Below, one piece after another: positions 36,666 to 49,800 of a DNA stretch of 64,000 nucleotides; positions within the stretch are counted from its first letter, which is position 1, and every line of letters starts with the position of its first letter. The stretch comes from Trogon surrucura (taxonomy: Eukaryota > Chordata > Aves > Trogoniformes > Trogonidae): contig CM036622.1 in the NCBI GenBank assembly GCA_020746105.1, forward strand, positions 11,642,487 to 11,706,486, in the 5' to 3' direction. The notes under the pieces are model-generated. The model was not told the origin of the DNA, made no database searches, and saw only the letters and a program-made list of their open reading frames with translations. A program made the translations under genes and the position numbers.

Positions 36666-39600
36666 CCTTCTTTGCTTATTCTTTTGGGGGGCGTTTTTAA
36701 TTTTAATTTTATTTTAAATTTTATTCTTAAATTTTATTTTTTGTTTGCATCTTCCCCTTTAGTTCAAATTCTTTATAGCTGGTCAGTTAGTAATTTACCA
36801 GGCCAATTCGCCTTCAGCTTATGTGTAAAAATTAAAAGCTATGTCCTGTGGGCAAAGTAAGGGCTCTGTGTGTGCTCAGATGAGCATTTGCTTCTTTGAG
36901 ACTGAACCCTGGAGAATGAAACCAAGAGGTTATAAGACGTCTGGATGCATCAACATAGCAGAGCAGAAGAGGGATAAACAAATCCTTACTAATAGAGAGG
37001 TGGAAAAGCTGGGAACCAGTTTTCTGGCCCTTTTTTGGAGTGAGAAGGCTGAATATCTAGTAGGGGCTTTGGAGGCAGGAGTTGGGGTAGAGCCAGGGCC
37101 GGGCTGTTGGTAGAGCCAACAGTGGAGTGAAATCTGCTTCTTTCTCAAAGCCTTCATATTTTGTGGAGGCTCTGAGAAAAGCCATGAAGTCAACTTCCAC
37201 AGGTGGAATCTATTCCTGCTAGAAATTTTTGGCCTTTTACAGTAGAAATTGTTGGCCTTTTACAGTAAACCTAAGTCTTAGTACCTCCTACTATTAGGAT
37301 TTGTGCATTTTAAGTTCCAGTCACCAAAGTAAGGTGCTACCTGAACAGAAAGGAATTACTTTCTTCTCTCTACCCTGTTTTGGCTACGTAACTCAAAGTT
37401 GATGAGTAACATCTTCTGATTTACATTCTGTCAGAGAAGCTTGTATACATGCTTCTTTATTTGTTTCATTTTTTCCCCAATCTAGCCACAAAAGTCCTAC
37501 TGCTCATCAGTGCAAAAACTTGCACTGACTTAAAGGGGAATTCCACGCACAATTGCAAAAAAAAAAACCCCAAACCAACAGATGTAGAGCCTGTAGTGCG
37601 GGCCACAAGAGGGTGAAGCTGTCTCTCTCTCTCTTCACATCTGCTTCCATGCTTTCTTTTACTCAGAATTTTTAAATATTATCAGTGTTAGAAACAGTGT
37701 ATGTCCCATTTTTGTTCCATTAATGCTGTTAGACCAGTTTGCATGGATTTTACAATTTGCCTCAGATGAGACAGAAGCCTCTGCACAATGGGCAAACTCT
37801 CCCTTAAAGCCCGACTCCTGCTTGGAAGTTCCCTCAGCCAAGTCCTAGGTGGCACACAGCTTTGCGCCCAGTCCCTAGTCTGGTGGCTGGAAAGTCTCCT
37901 TGCTGAGCTGCCAAACCCCTTAGCAAGTGTAGAAGACTGCGAAGTTGTAAGTACAGAGAGAGCGTGTACTTGGAGTGGTAGGTAAAGGTCAAAAAAAGTT
38001 TAGAGTAGTTAAAAGAAAAAAAGAAAAGGCCCAGTAAATCCTTGTGGGTGCAGTGAGTGGGAAGATGAATTCCCTTGACTGTTAACTTTTGTTTGTACGT
38101 AGCCTGGCTGGGAGAGTTCAGTTCAATTTGAATGCACTTTAGATTTTCTACAAGGTACCTCTGTGAAGGTCAACTTTATGCAGATGAAATTACAGCTACA
38201 AATCTGGTAGGAGCTGAGAAACTCACAGCTCCCTGCCTCCCCTCCACTTGTACTTATGCCCAAAAAAAAAAAGGAGCTACAGGACTTTCTGTCCAAAATC
38301 TCTGCTTTCATTGTGAGTTTTGCTTCAAACTTGAAAATGGGAGTTCTGCTTGGCCCAGCTGGGAGTTTGCTTTTGCCATGGGTGTGGTTTTTTTCAGGTG
38401 GTGGTTGACCATGTGCTCTATTTGCATCAGCTGGAGCAGAAACCTGGACCTTCTAGGAGCTGAGGCTCTTCATCAAGAGTTTGGGCTTCATTAGCTCTTG
38501 CCACACATTTGACTCATGCCAAGGAGAGCACATCTGTCCTCTCTTAGGAGGAAGGCAAATCCCTCACCCTGCCCCTGCCTTTTCCTGTAACCTGGGTAAG
38601 AGGTCTGCCTGGGCTCCCTGTGTGAGAACAAGCTGGGCCATGTCTACCAGGGAATTCCCCAAATCTAGGGTCATCAAAATTCTCTCTAAACACAATGTGC
38701 TACAGTGTTTCTAATAGGAAACACCAGTTTACCAGAGCAGAAGGAGTGTCTGCAGTCTTCAGGATGTATTCAGTAGCATGAGGAGTTGTGGTAGGTGGGT
38801 GGATATTCCATCCCCATGAGCTGTACCCAGTTTAGAAGATGGGACTTTCCTTTCTGGCAGGCTGTGCTCCCAAGAAGAGCAGCTCTGGGCTCCTGAAGCA
38901 GCATCTTCTGGTGGTCTCCTGTGCTCTGTCTCTTCAGGCTGCTGAAAAAAATTGGAGGAAACAGCCCCAGGTAAATTGGAAGAGGGGTGAAAGTGCGGAA
39001 ATGTGATATTTCCCAACCAGTGATATGTTCTCAGCCCCTCCTACATCTCCAGGATAAAGTTCATTTGCCTTAAGATAACGTAGGTTTTCTTATCATGAAA
39101 AGAATACTCTGAAACAACTTTGGCTTTAATTTCAAAGCAAAGGGAAAATATGAGTTCAGATCAATCACTAAGCCAATCAAGGTGGTTTTTGTCAAAACAC
39201 AAGTTCTTTTCTGGCTGTAAACATTGTTACACTGTTTATAACATAATGCTGTTGTTTTTACTTTAACTTTTTGTCTATTAGAACAAATTTACTTTCAAGA
39301 TGATTAAGGGCCTTTATTTTTTTAAAACGTTCTCTTTACCTGATTGTGTAGTTGTTGTGATGTCTCATGGAATAAATTATTCAGGTGAGGTGATTCTTGC
39401 ATGCCAGCTGGATAAAAAAATCTTGCAGTAAATTGGTACGGTATTAAATCAGATTGCTGCTGTTTCTGCTCTTGTGCTGGGACTCGGCTCAAGATGCTTG
39501 TAATTTCTGCATTTCCAAAGGCTTGGAAAAATACTCTCATGAAAAACTAAACATAGTGGGTAATGAAGGCTAAAATTGTTTATACTAATCACATCAGTTG

Positions 39601-39959
39601 GAAAATGATCTTCACTCAGCAACTCTTTTACCAGCACATTAAGACAGCAAGTGAGTATGTTGGTGTTAGGATTTGAGTTTACTTTCCAGCAACTTCTAGT
39701 GGGCTCTAGAGCTATTTTTCTGCCTCAAACCAACTAGTGCCTTTCTCTTCCTCTGTGTGAGGGCTTTTCTTCTCCGTTATGTGGTTTGTGTTTTATTTTT
39801 TTTTTTTTTAAATAATAATTTAATGCGCATGTTGTAATTTGCTGCAGCCTATCCAGTACAGCCTGGGTTTCTTGTCTTCGCTGTCTAGGCTTTTTGTGTG
39901 TGTCTGCCTGCAACTTCACATCGCTAAAACATATTTTTTAGTTACTTTTTTCCCCACGT
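36666..39959. other. AT-rich noncoding stretch
   Basis: No gene recognised. It begins with a T/A-rich low-complexity patch (36690-36745) and contains the 23-bp duplication at 37220-37265 and an A-rich run at 38264-38273. Confidence 0.4.
37220..37265. repeat. Tandem duplication of a 23-bp unit
   Basis: Two adjacent copies of TAGAAATT(T/G)TTGGCCTTTTACAG differ at one base. This is a recent-looking local duplication. Confidence 0.9.
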
Positions 39960-39974
39960 TTCTCTAGATGGAAG

Positions 39975-40060
39975 TTCGAAAACTCGGAGGAAGCGTTCTA
40001 TTCCAAACAGAAGGAAACTTCCTGGCAATTCGAAACAAAAATTTCGTAGCAATCGAAACA
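39975..40060. promoter_or_regulatory. TTCGAA / CGAAAC-rich motif cluster at island edge
   Basis: TTCGAA occurs at 39975-39980 and 40029-40034. An inverted pair CGAAACAAAAATTTCG spans 40031-40046 and another CGAAAC lies at 40054-40059. An AGGAAACTTCCTGG motif (40013-40026) contains paired ETS/STAT-like half sites. The clustering is seen directly; binding factors are not established. Confidence 0.4.
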
Positions 40061-40274
40061 AAACACCTGCCCGTGGCGAGCGTGCTTTTTTGCCGGCACT
40101 TCACGCTGCGTGACTCCCCGTCCCAGCCTCATTGACGCTCAGCTGCGGTTGGCGTAGCCCGACCGGGCGTTAATTACCGGCCTCAGCGCCGCTGCCCCGC
40201 TCCGCTCCCGGGCCGGCCCCGCCGCCCTGCGCGCACCCGCCGGCAGAGGCTGCTGCCAGCCCGCGCCCGCCGCG

Positions 40275-40341
40275 GGGGCGGGGTCAAGGCGAAATGGGCG
40301 TGGTCGTGGCGAGGGGGGCGTGGCTTGAAGTGACCACGCCC
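40275..40341. promoter_or_regulatory. GC-box / CACCC (Sp1/KLF) cluster
   Basis: GGGCGGGGTC (40275-40284), GGGCGTGG (40296-40303), GGGGCGTGGC (about 40315-40324) and the inverted CCACGCCC (40334-40341) lie within 67 bp. This is a typical proximal-promoter arrangement in CpG islands. Confidence 0.6.
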
Positions 40342-40500
40342 TTCCAGCATCGCCCGCCGGTGCGCGGGGAGCGGGTCCGACATCGGTGACGGCGAGTCCG
40401 GTCGCTCCCGTGGGGCGAGGAGGCTGTGGGACGGGCGGATGACAAACGCGGGCACAGAACCGGGTCGGCGACATTTGGGAGGCGAATGTTAGCTGCTAGG

Positions 40501-42404
40501 AAAAGGCTCGCTAAAAAAAAAAAATAAAGGAAAAAAAAGCCCACAAACCCCACCGAAAAACGGTGAAATGTGGCTTATGCAGAGAGCTGTTGAGTTAATT
40601 TTAGGAACTTGGAACATTTTTCTCGTCTGTAAATTTACATCCGTTCCACTCTATACTTTCTGCAGCAATATTGGGCCTAAAGCAAAATATTGGTCGGTTT
40701 GTTGCATACATGCAAGCGTGCAATAGCTCAAGGGACTGAAAGTCAGGTGTATATCAAGCTCGGGGAAGCACAGGGGGGCTCCGCAAACCCAGGTGTTTGC
40801 AAAATCAAGATTAAAAGGCAATGAATGAATGTGTTTCTGCCATGGGACATTAAAATCACTGGATACGTTAACAGGGATCTCAATATTTTTGTGATAGTAC
40901 ACTAAAAAAAGCAACAGAGCATCGTAGGTGTCAGTGATTATTCTGTACAGGCAAACAAGAGCTCTGTATTTTCCCCAGGAGTGCACAGAGTTTAATCAGC
41001 AAGATTTACATCTTGGGCTTGTTCTCTCGGCATAGTAGTAAATCATTCCTAAATCTTAAGGAGATGCGCCACAAATTCTGCTGACTATCAGTGTAAGGCT
41101 TCACATCCAACAACACTGATTTAAGTATAGGTCTTGTGCCTTTTGAGAACATACCATCTGCTTAAATTGTGTTTACGGTATGGAAGAAGTCAGCGTTTTA
41201 CTGGTGAATTATAGAAAAATGATGCCTGACTTACGCTTTAAGTGACACCTGTTTAGGAATAATTTGTTAATTGCTGCTTTGAGGCTAGTTCTTGTGTTCT
41301 TCAAATGAATAGGTTTCATTAATATCACGTACTAATTTACTGAACAGCTACTCACTCTAATGCAGCAATAATAACACGTAATTACCTGCTGCAGTTACTC
41401 CAGTCTGCTTGCAGGATTCAGCTCTGGAGAAGAGGGAGGGAGAAATACATGGGATAGAGAGGAGGTCATATTCTTCACCAGCGTAAAGTCATGTTATTTG
41501 TTCACATCAAGAGATTGTATATTTGTAAATCCACCACCCACCTGCTCAGTGTTCGAAGCCTTTCTCCAAAGGAGCTCTGATGACTTACAGATTTGGCTTT
41601 CTGCAAAGAAGGCTCAACGGAGTCTGGCTACGACTGCAGCACCGGCGTTCACGTAACTGCTGTTCTGAGGCATGTAACATCTACATTTTAGTCTAATTAC
41701 AGTCCTAACAGCTGGCCCATGGTTAAAATGATTGAAAATTTTTCTAGTGAGACATGAGCAGAGTTGAATTTTTTTGATGGAGTGGTTCTGTATATTTTTT
41801 TACTATGCCTGGTGTGAATATGAAATATGTATCTGACATTCTAGCAGACCACATATAGGTGTATATGTACTTTTGGTAGCATTACTTACTTAGTATACAT
41901 GGAAATTTGTTAACTCTAAATGCGACACTTCAAAATGAAGCCAGGCACGTGATCGAAAATTGAAGGTACTGTGTTGGGCATGCACAGCTTTCACTGTGGT
42001 TGGCTGGCGAAGTGCTCACTTGGTGAAAGGTATTTGCTTCGGGCCTGTGCACTGCTGCTGCATGCCAGGATTCTGTCTATGAAAAGCTTTATGCAATTGC
42101 AGTGAGTACTTTTATTGGTGAGTATTTTGTTGCTCTGCAGAGTTTTCTTTTCATGGCATGTACTACCGTATGCACCAGTAATTCGGGCACTGCATAGTTA
42201 GTGCAGGACCGTTAAATTAACACAGGCAAGAAGCTTTATATTCTAGAAATGATGAGGTCTAATTAGTCACTTTACTATAGGAACTAGATTTGTTTGCATA
42301 CAAAAGTATGCAAACAATTGTATACCAACAAGTACACAGAGTACAGTACATACAGGAGCGTAATGATTGCGGTATTTGTCATTGATTTCTTCTGTCATTT
42401 TTCA
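40501..42404. other. AT-rich noncoding stretch
   Basis: No gene recognised. Positions 41190-41420 have an unbroken, repeat-free texture with several TAAT cores and might be a conserved regulatory element, but this rests on composition only. Confidence 0.35.
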
Positions 42405-42603
42405 GTACAAAGGTGGCAAGACTCTGACATAGATTGCCCAGAGAGGTTGTGGATGCCTTCTCCCTGGAGATGTTCAAGGCCAGATTGGATGAGGCTTTGA
42501 GCAACTTTGCCTACTTAAGAGCATCACTGCCCATGGCAGGAAGGTTGGATTAGATGATGTCTAAGGTCTCTTCCAACCTAAGACATTTTGTGATTCTGTG
42601 ATT
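42405..42603 (+). mobile_element. CR1 LINE 3'-end fragment
   Basis: Starts in the coding end (a decayed version of the [11 protein letters not shown] region, seen as GATTGCCCAGAGAGGTTGTG). It passes through TTAGATGATGTCTAAGGTC and CTTCCAACC and ends with ATTTTGTGATTCTGTGATTT. The orientation is plus. The usual single polymerase frame is broken, so it is an old truncated copy. Confidence 0.92.
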
Positions 42604-45450
42604 TCTCAGTTGCTAGCAGGGCTTCAATGGTAACACATTTGGCTACAACATGGACAACTGTGAGAGAAAAACTTTGGTTTATAGCTCTCCTCTTACATAC
42701 AAGACCTACTGCGGGGAAAAAGGAGAGAAATTCCTGCTGTGAAGGGGCAGTGGCCACCACAGAGCATGTGGGTATTTCATGTACAGTATTCTGGGTATTA
42801 ACATGACTGGACACTGTGTTGCTGAGAGAAGCTACTTTGAGTGAGATAACTGTTCACAGGGGTACTGCGGCTTTGGCTATCGTTAAATCCAGGTACACAT
42901 AAACTGTATGTATGAGCTGTAGTCACCCTGAGTTTGTTTTTTTGTTTACCTGGGGGAGGCTGGGTTGTTGCTCACTTACAACTGGTGACCAAGTGCACAT
43001 TTGCAGCTTTGAAGCAGACTGCTGGGATTGCTCTAGTCCATCCCGGCTGCTAGATCCTTCTTAATTTGACATACTTTTTTTGTTTGTTTGTTTTTGTGTC
43101 TGCTACACATTACTAATAGAAGTCTGTACGTGGCTAGCTTTGTTCCTGGGCTTCCTTGTTCATATGCTTACTCTGGCTGCTCCTCACGCTTGAAGTGCCT
43201 TAGAGCTGGCATCTCACATCTGCATTTTCCTGTTTTTACTCTCTGGGCTTTGACTTTCAGGCTTCCCGCAACCCCCACCCCCTGTGCTTTGCTGGATGTT
43301 AACTGAGTACATGCATCACATCACCGATGCATATCAAATCTGGAACGATAGTCAAACACTCTACCCATTTGTGTCTGGGTGTTTCTTGGAGGTTTTAGGT
43401 TTCTTGGGATTTAGCATTGAGTCCCCATGTCCAAAGCAGGAAGTCATATTGCTTTTCCATTTCAGCTTACTGGTGTTCAGCCTCCTATTCCACTTGTGCC
43501 TAGGAATAACTAAAACCAGTGCTTACAGTCCTGAAATGCCTCTTCCTCCACCTCTGCAATGAGAGCAACACTAAAACACGAGTCTCTTTTCATGTCTCAT
43601 CCAATTTACACTAGGTGAGGCTGGTGCCCTTGGTGTTTATATGTGGTAGCCGATAGATGTGATGATGTGCCAGACCTACTTTTATCACCATAAGCTAAGA
43701 TGCTCTGGATGTATTTTGGTAGTATTGCCTCAGCTGGTGTTAATGGGTTATGACCTCGTTGCTTGCTTTTTTTTTTTTCAACATTTTTGTCTTGGTATAC
43801 ATACTGTGATTTTTTTTTTTCTTCCTCCTCTTTTTTGCCAAGGTGGCTGATCTAGTCTTTACAAGTTTCTGCAGGTACAGTGGTTTTTCGCAGGGTTGCT
43901 GGATTTAGCAGTTCTCCTAAAGCATGAAAACCTCTGCATTTTAGTTTGGTTTTGCTTGTTTTCTAGGTGTTCTCGTCTTTGAAATTTAACCTAAGTGTTC
44001 AGCCAGAGCACTTCGTGACCCACAGTGACTATTCATCCTCAGGGTATTAGATGAAGGAGCCGTGGTGTTGTATTGCATTCAAATCAGTGCCTTGCTCTGC
44101 CCTGTTGGCCGGTGGTGGGTGGTACTCCTGTGAGTAATCTGCTATAAATGCTAAATGATAGCATCTTCTTCTTCGTGATGTTCTTATTGGCAGCGTCATG
44201 CATCACCAGCACTCGGTCACATTTCTCTCGTCTAATATTGCTGCTCATCACAATTGCAGTGCTCGTGTTGCAGTTGGCTCCACTGCCCAGCTGGAATCTA
44301 GCTGGTCGTTTGATCCAGTAGCACAGTTGCAGATCTAGCTGTTAGTTTTCTTGTATAGTGTTTGTACACAGACAGTCTTTGCATAAGTTACATGTCATAT
44401 ATTCTTCTCTTAAAGGGAATTTTTCTGTCTGCATTCACTGCCTGTACAACTACATGGACTACTCACCTCCTTTTCTGGGATTACTGTATATAAAGCAGTT
44501 CTGTTTCCCACAGTTGTCCATAGTCTGTGCATTGTCTTTTTTTTTTTTTTTTTTTTCAGCCTTTCCTGATACTTTCCAGACCTGTGCACAGGATCAGGGT
44601 GCCAGCAATCTCAGTTCGTCTGCCTTTGTTCTGCCCCCGAAATTTTTCAAATGTGTCTCTATGTATTTAATCTTCACGAGAACTTATAATTGTTTTGATC
44701 CTTTCTCAATGTAATTCATCTGCCTCTTTTCTTTGCAGATATTTACCTTTGGTTAAATTTGTTTCCTTCTACTGACCATTTTACAAATGCTCTGGCCCTA
44801 AATAATGGTTTTTGTCTCTATAAATTTGAAGTGGATGGCCACATTCTTAGTTCTTTAATGCAAGCATCTGTTCCTTCTTAATGTCCGTGGCATGAGACTG
44901 AGTTTTTTCTCCGCAGTATCATTTTATTTGAAGACACAGAACTCACTGTACACAATTTATATTTTTTTTCCCAATATTTCCAATATTTTAAACACAATCT
45001 TTCACTTTTTGCCTATTCCTTCCTTATACTCTTCACTGTTAGGCTGGGGGAATGATGGGGAAATGAAGTAGTAAAGCTTTTAAAAATTTGTACAAATTCA
45101 GGTCTCGCTCCTGTGACTGTGCAATGCATTTTGTCTGAGAAGTGAACTTTTTTGGTAGTTTGAATCCCTTCACGTTGTCAGTACCTCCTCTTTCTAGAAG
45201 TTACATGTGTCTTTGTTTTTAACTCTCTTCCCTGCAACTATCCCACTGGGCTGGTTGCTGCCATGTTTTTAGTGTGTTGGGTGCTTGTTACTGGTGCTAG
45301 AGGACTGTTTCTAAAGTGAACCTTAAATAAAAATTAGCCTGCTACTTTTGTCAGTGCAAAATGCTACGTAATACCTCTTTAACTTTCTGAGCTTGGTCAG
45401 GTTTAGTAAAGCCGATGGGAGTCAACTGTTTTTCGTCTCCTGGCCTATGG
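42604..45450. other. Noncoding stretch rich in T
   Basis: No gene recognised. It contains T-rich runs at 43075-43095, 43769-43780, 43811-43821 and 44540-44558. Frames of up to 118 codons read low-complexity peptides. Confidence 0.4.
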
Positions 45451-45473
45451 GTGCGCGGGGGTACCCCCCGCAC
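45451..45473. repeat. Near-perfect GC palindrome
   Basis: A 23-bp inverted repeat centred on GTAC (GCGGGGGTACCCCCCGC core) in otherwise AT-rich DNA. It could extrude as a hairpin; no function is known. Confidence 0.6.
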
Positions 45474-46331
45474 TGGGTGCACCCTGGATGGCCTTGGCGA
45501 TGCTGTGGTGTTTTAGTGCCAGGCAGTCTGGGTCTGCGTGACCCCGTGGTGACCCACGCTGATGCAGACCTGGCTGTGGCAGAGCTACTCAGGTGTCTTC
45601 GGACTATGTTTCCTGATGCTCTTGAGTCCTATGGGGGTGAATTTGATACGATGCAAACTTAGCCTGCATTGGTCTCGTGATGATGGCTCAAGCGGGAGAG
45701 TAGCATTTGAACCACCAGCCTGACCTCAGAGCCCTGCCTGGGCCTCACAAGCTCTGTGTAGCACCAGGTACAGTGTTTCTCTCTCTGTGGCATAGTTAAT
45801 CCACTGAATCAGGTTAAACTGCCCATGGATAATTGAGAGTTGAGAGTGCTTGTGCGTGCTGAAACATAAGCATGCAATCGAGCGCTTTGATGAATCAGGG
45901 CACCAATAATTACCCAACGTGCAAACCAGTGGGGAACTGGAACCAGGATTCCCGAGACTTCGGTGGGAATGTGGAGAAAACAAAGCAAGTAGCTAGCTTT
46001 AAAGCTGATTTACAGAAGCAGGTGTGGTAATCCTGCGACCCCCTTATTCATGTAGTTAGCCTGGGAAGACCAAAAATACAAATATTACTCTTGTCTTTTC
46101 TGCAAACTTGTTCCTCCTTAAATTTTTAACTTTGCAGCTTGTCTCATTTTTATCTATTCTGAACGCAAGACTTCATGGCCCATCATCTCTTGTTTTAATT
46201 TGTTCTTATATTGATGCCATCTCTCTGCTGAAGTCCCTTTGCTCATGTGCTGTACCAGTGGAAAAGAGAAACTGCTACCTCAGTACCTTCTGATGCTGCA
46301 AGCTTAGCTCTTTGCAACTGAAAAATGCCTG

Positions 46332-46356
46332 TTATTATTATTATTATTATTATTAT
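46332..46356. repeat. Trinucleotide microsatellite (TTA)8
   Basis: Eight perfect TTA units plus one base. Likely length-polymorphic. Confidence 0.97.
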
Positions 46357-46800
46357 CACAGCTTTATTTTACTTGTGGAACTTCTGAAAGTTTTTAACCT
46401 TTCCAGATTATTGCCAAACTTGCTTTTCTCCTGCGTTTGCCAAATCTTGAGACTCATTCCAGACTTGGAGCCAATAACATTATCACTGTTAGTCAGAACT
46501 TGCTTGGAAAGGGGATTTCTTCCATATTGGCCTATGCTCTGTCGTGGCATCGAACACTTGGAAGGTCTTGGCCTCCTTTCTGAGAACCATTTCAAACACA
46601 TTCATGCCAAAGGAGGAAATGTAATTGGCTAAAAACAAGTGATCGTAGTATCTTCTTAAAAAGTCATTATCTTAATATTCCTTGAGGGACTTCTCTTCAG
46701 ATTGTTCTGCAACTTAATTTAAAAAAAAAAAAAAGTTATCTTTGTTCGAAAGCTCCCTCACTGATTACGGAGTGCTTGATTCTTTGCTTATAATGAATTT

Positions 46801-46820
46801 TGTGTGTGTGTGTGTGTGTG
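46801..46820. repeat. Dinucleotide microsatellite (TG)10
   Basis: Ten perfect TG units, followed by CACA. Confidence 0.97.
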
Positions 46821-49800
46821 CACAAAGAAGGCAATCAGTATTTTTATAAATAAAAGACAAATGAGGAAAATACAAATATTCCCTTCTGTTGGAGGGATAG
46901 GTTTCCGGGGAGAAACCAGACCAGAAGTTGCCCTCAAACTTCTAAATCCGTTTTATGTGGTGTATAAGAGATTGCTGTCATCACCCAGATGCAGGAAATA
47001 CCAGTGCTGGGCTTAAGGGGGACAAAATAAACTCGACAATGGACTGAAAAGAAAAATAAACAATCGACCAACCGTTTTTATAGCTTGTTTTTTCTCTTGC
47101 TTTAACAGTAACATTCACCTTCTTTTACCAGAGTTCTGTGAAACATCTGTATCAAGCCTTAAACTTGCTTGACCTTAGTTTAGGTTCAAGGTTCAATATA
47201 TTCCATGTGCATGGATGATCTTACAAATCCACGAGAGCTCTGACTCTATGCAAACCTTTTTTCCTGTCCCAGATTTGGCCTCCTTCTCGCTAAATAAATC
47301 CAAGGACAACTTTCTCTCTCTGTCTGTCTTTCTCTGAAGATTGCTGCTGGGGTGCCCTTGGGGCTTGCAGGGTGTTACAGGGCTTAGGAATAAAGAGGGA
47401 AAGTTGCCTTAGAGGATGAAGTCAACCTGCCATAACAACTGCCCCAGATGGAGTCTTTCATAATGAAGAATTGAATTTAAGGGCTTCATTTCAGTATTTG
47501 TATAATTTTAAAATCTGTGCTTCTTATCTCATCTGTAAAATCGGGACAGTAAGCCTCCGAGCTGAACAATTTCTCTCCTTCAGCTGCCTAGCTATAACTC
47601 TTCCCAGGGCTCCTGCAGGTACTTTAAAACTACATAACAAATAGTCGCATGTGTAGGGTACAAAATTGGAGACGTAAAGAACCTGGTGGCAGCCAAACAA
47701 TGAATCTGGAAATTGAAACTAATTGTTACAGATTTGACAGCTTCCCAGCACAAGTTGTATTGATAACACTATCATTTAATTCTATTTAAAAGTACCTTCT
47801 GTATGCAGTAGCATACAAGCTCAATCAGTAGGTAAAGTGATATGTTTTACAGCTATTATCTGAACACAGATGGAGTTTGGCAAAAGAAGAATTAGAAAAC
47901 ACACCTTGTTTTCAGTGGCTGAGACAGTCTCTGCATTGGATTGCCCCCACTGTGTAAAATATCCCACTCTGCTCAGGGTCCTGTATCACAGTTGTTTTCC
48001 ACCTAAGGAAAGTCTGCATGTACTCAGCTGGAGGGTTGTTCTTACGTGATCAGGCAGGTCACTGCGTGCAGGGCAAAACACTCCTTTCCCCTGGCATTGT
48101 GCAGGATATTTCCTCTTGCTAATTCCAGGTTCCACGTGCATGGAAGTGGGGAGATTGGAACCAGCCTTCTGCTCCAGCGGCAGCAAAATGCAGTCTGGTG
48201 GGTGGGTGGGGGACAGGGGGAAGGGAAAAAAAAAAGATATGCATCTTGGGCACTTTCTTAACCTATCATTTTCTAATTTCTGTTTTAAGGATATGAACAG
48301 CAGCAGAGTCACATGTTTTGGTTTGTGCTGTTATCCATAGGCTTAAAGGCACTGTACAGACAGGCAGCCAGCATTATCCTAGCTCAGGCAGCTGTGGTAA
48401 CTTCGGGTGTGGAGAAAAGAGTTTTTCTGACCACATACAGGCATCTACATAGTTTCTGAAGTAATCCTCTGGGCTTCTTTTGGAGTCCGTAGAGAGAAAT
48501 TGGCAGTTCTAGTTCCTGATTCTCCTCTCCTCCTGATATGGATGTCTACATCAAATGGATAATGTTCATGCACCTCTTTCTCTCCACTGATTATGAAGGA
48601 AATCTGGGACGATTGACTGAAATAGAGATGCTGAGGATGCTTAAAGTGAAGTTGATTATGTGTGCATCATACAAACCAGAAGCCTCTCAGATTAGCATGG
48701 GTGGGCAGATTTCTATCTGGAAGGCGCATATCCACATCAGCAGAGTTTTATGTGTGGATTAGTTAGCCCCACTGAAAGACATGGCTGATTAGCTCAAGAG
48801 CAATGTTGTGCTGATTTTACTTGCACAGTATGAGCTGGTTGTCTCTGCCCAGCTCTGCATCATGCCGTGTAAACAGGCACATTCCCTCAGAATCAGCTCG
48901 GGTGTTTTGCGTGGCACAGCAGTCATACCATTAGCCCAGGAATAACTTTTTGATGCAACAGATTTTGAAGTTGGTGGTTTTACATACCTATAGGCATGTT
49001 GTTACATTGAAAGCTTTGCTCTCCAAAGGGCAGGAGTTTTGTTGAAGAAGCATATAATGCACTAGTATTTGTTCTTCTTATCTCCGAGTGGAAAGTGCCT
49101 CCTTGCAGGCTGGCCGGAGACAATTCTCCTTTTGTAATGATTTTGATGTCATGAGTTGCAGGCCTTATTTATCAACATGCCTTTGGGCAACCACAAATCC
49201 CTCCCTTTCACCCCCCACCTCCCCCCAATCGGTTCCATTTTTGCCTTGAAGTAAATAAACTTTTAAAACAACTAGGGTTTATGGAAGAGGGTTCATGAAA
49301 CTGTGATAAAGCACTTCAGGCTGTAACTTACACTTGTTTCTGAGGCTTCACTTTTATTGCTTAAAAAAAAAATCTCATATGATCTCATTTTAGAATTGGG
49401 TACTTCAAAGGTTGTGCAGTCCATGTTCCTTCGAGGCTGCCTATGCAGCCCTATAATCTTTTTCCCATGTTCTGTTACTTTCTACCCGCCCCCCCCTTTT
49501 CATCCTTATTAACTGCAAAACACCAAAGGGATTTTCACACACTGAAATGAGCAATCTTGCAATATTCTACCCATGCTTCTTTAAAAGTTACTGTAAAATC
49601 ACAGGCCATGGTGGCTGTGTGTTTTCATGGTCAGGCTCTATCAGAAAGTGTATGCACTACTCTTGCTACACAGGCTTGCTTACTGGAGATCTGCAGGCAC
49701 AACTTCTCTGGTAAAGCTCTCTAAAAGGGATTTGATTTAAATTAGAATTGTTTTACCAACTGTGATTTATCATACAATTAAAGCCTTCCATCAAAAAGCT

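Larger units (their letters stand above)
39960..40500. promoter_or_regulatory. Second CpG island, candidate alternative or neighbouring promoter
   Basis: GC content and CpG density rise abruptly at about 40070 and fall after about 40470, inside AT-rich DNA 18 kb from the first island. It holds a GC-box/KLF cluster (40275-40341), an E-box CAGCTG (40140-40145) and a CCAACCG-type motif on the minus strand. No convincing coding frame exists; the 111-codon minus-strand frame is GC-driven. Weak donors exist on both strands, so direction is unresolved. It could be an alternative promoter of the 21-kb gene, the start of another transcript, or an unmethylated enhancer. Confidence 0.7.

Noticed and set aside
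40139..40553. Minus-strand frames of about 90-111 codons across the second CpG island
   Set aside because: Same GC effect; no domain and no continuation with a plausible donor.
46312..46632. 106-codon plus-strand frame and its minus-strand shadow
   Set aside because: It reads through the TTA microsatellite as a tyrosine run, and neither strand gives a recognisable protein.
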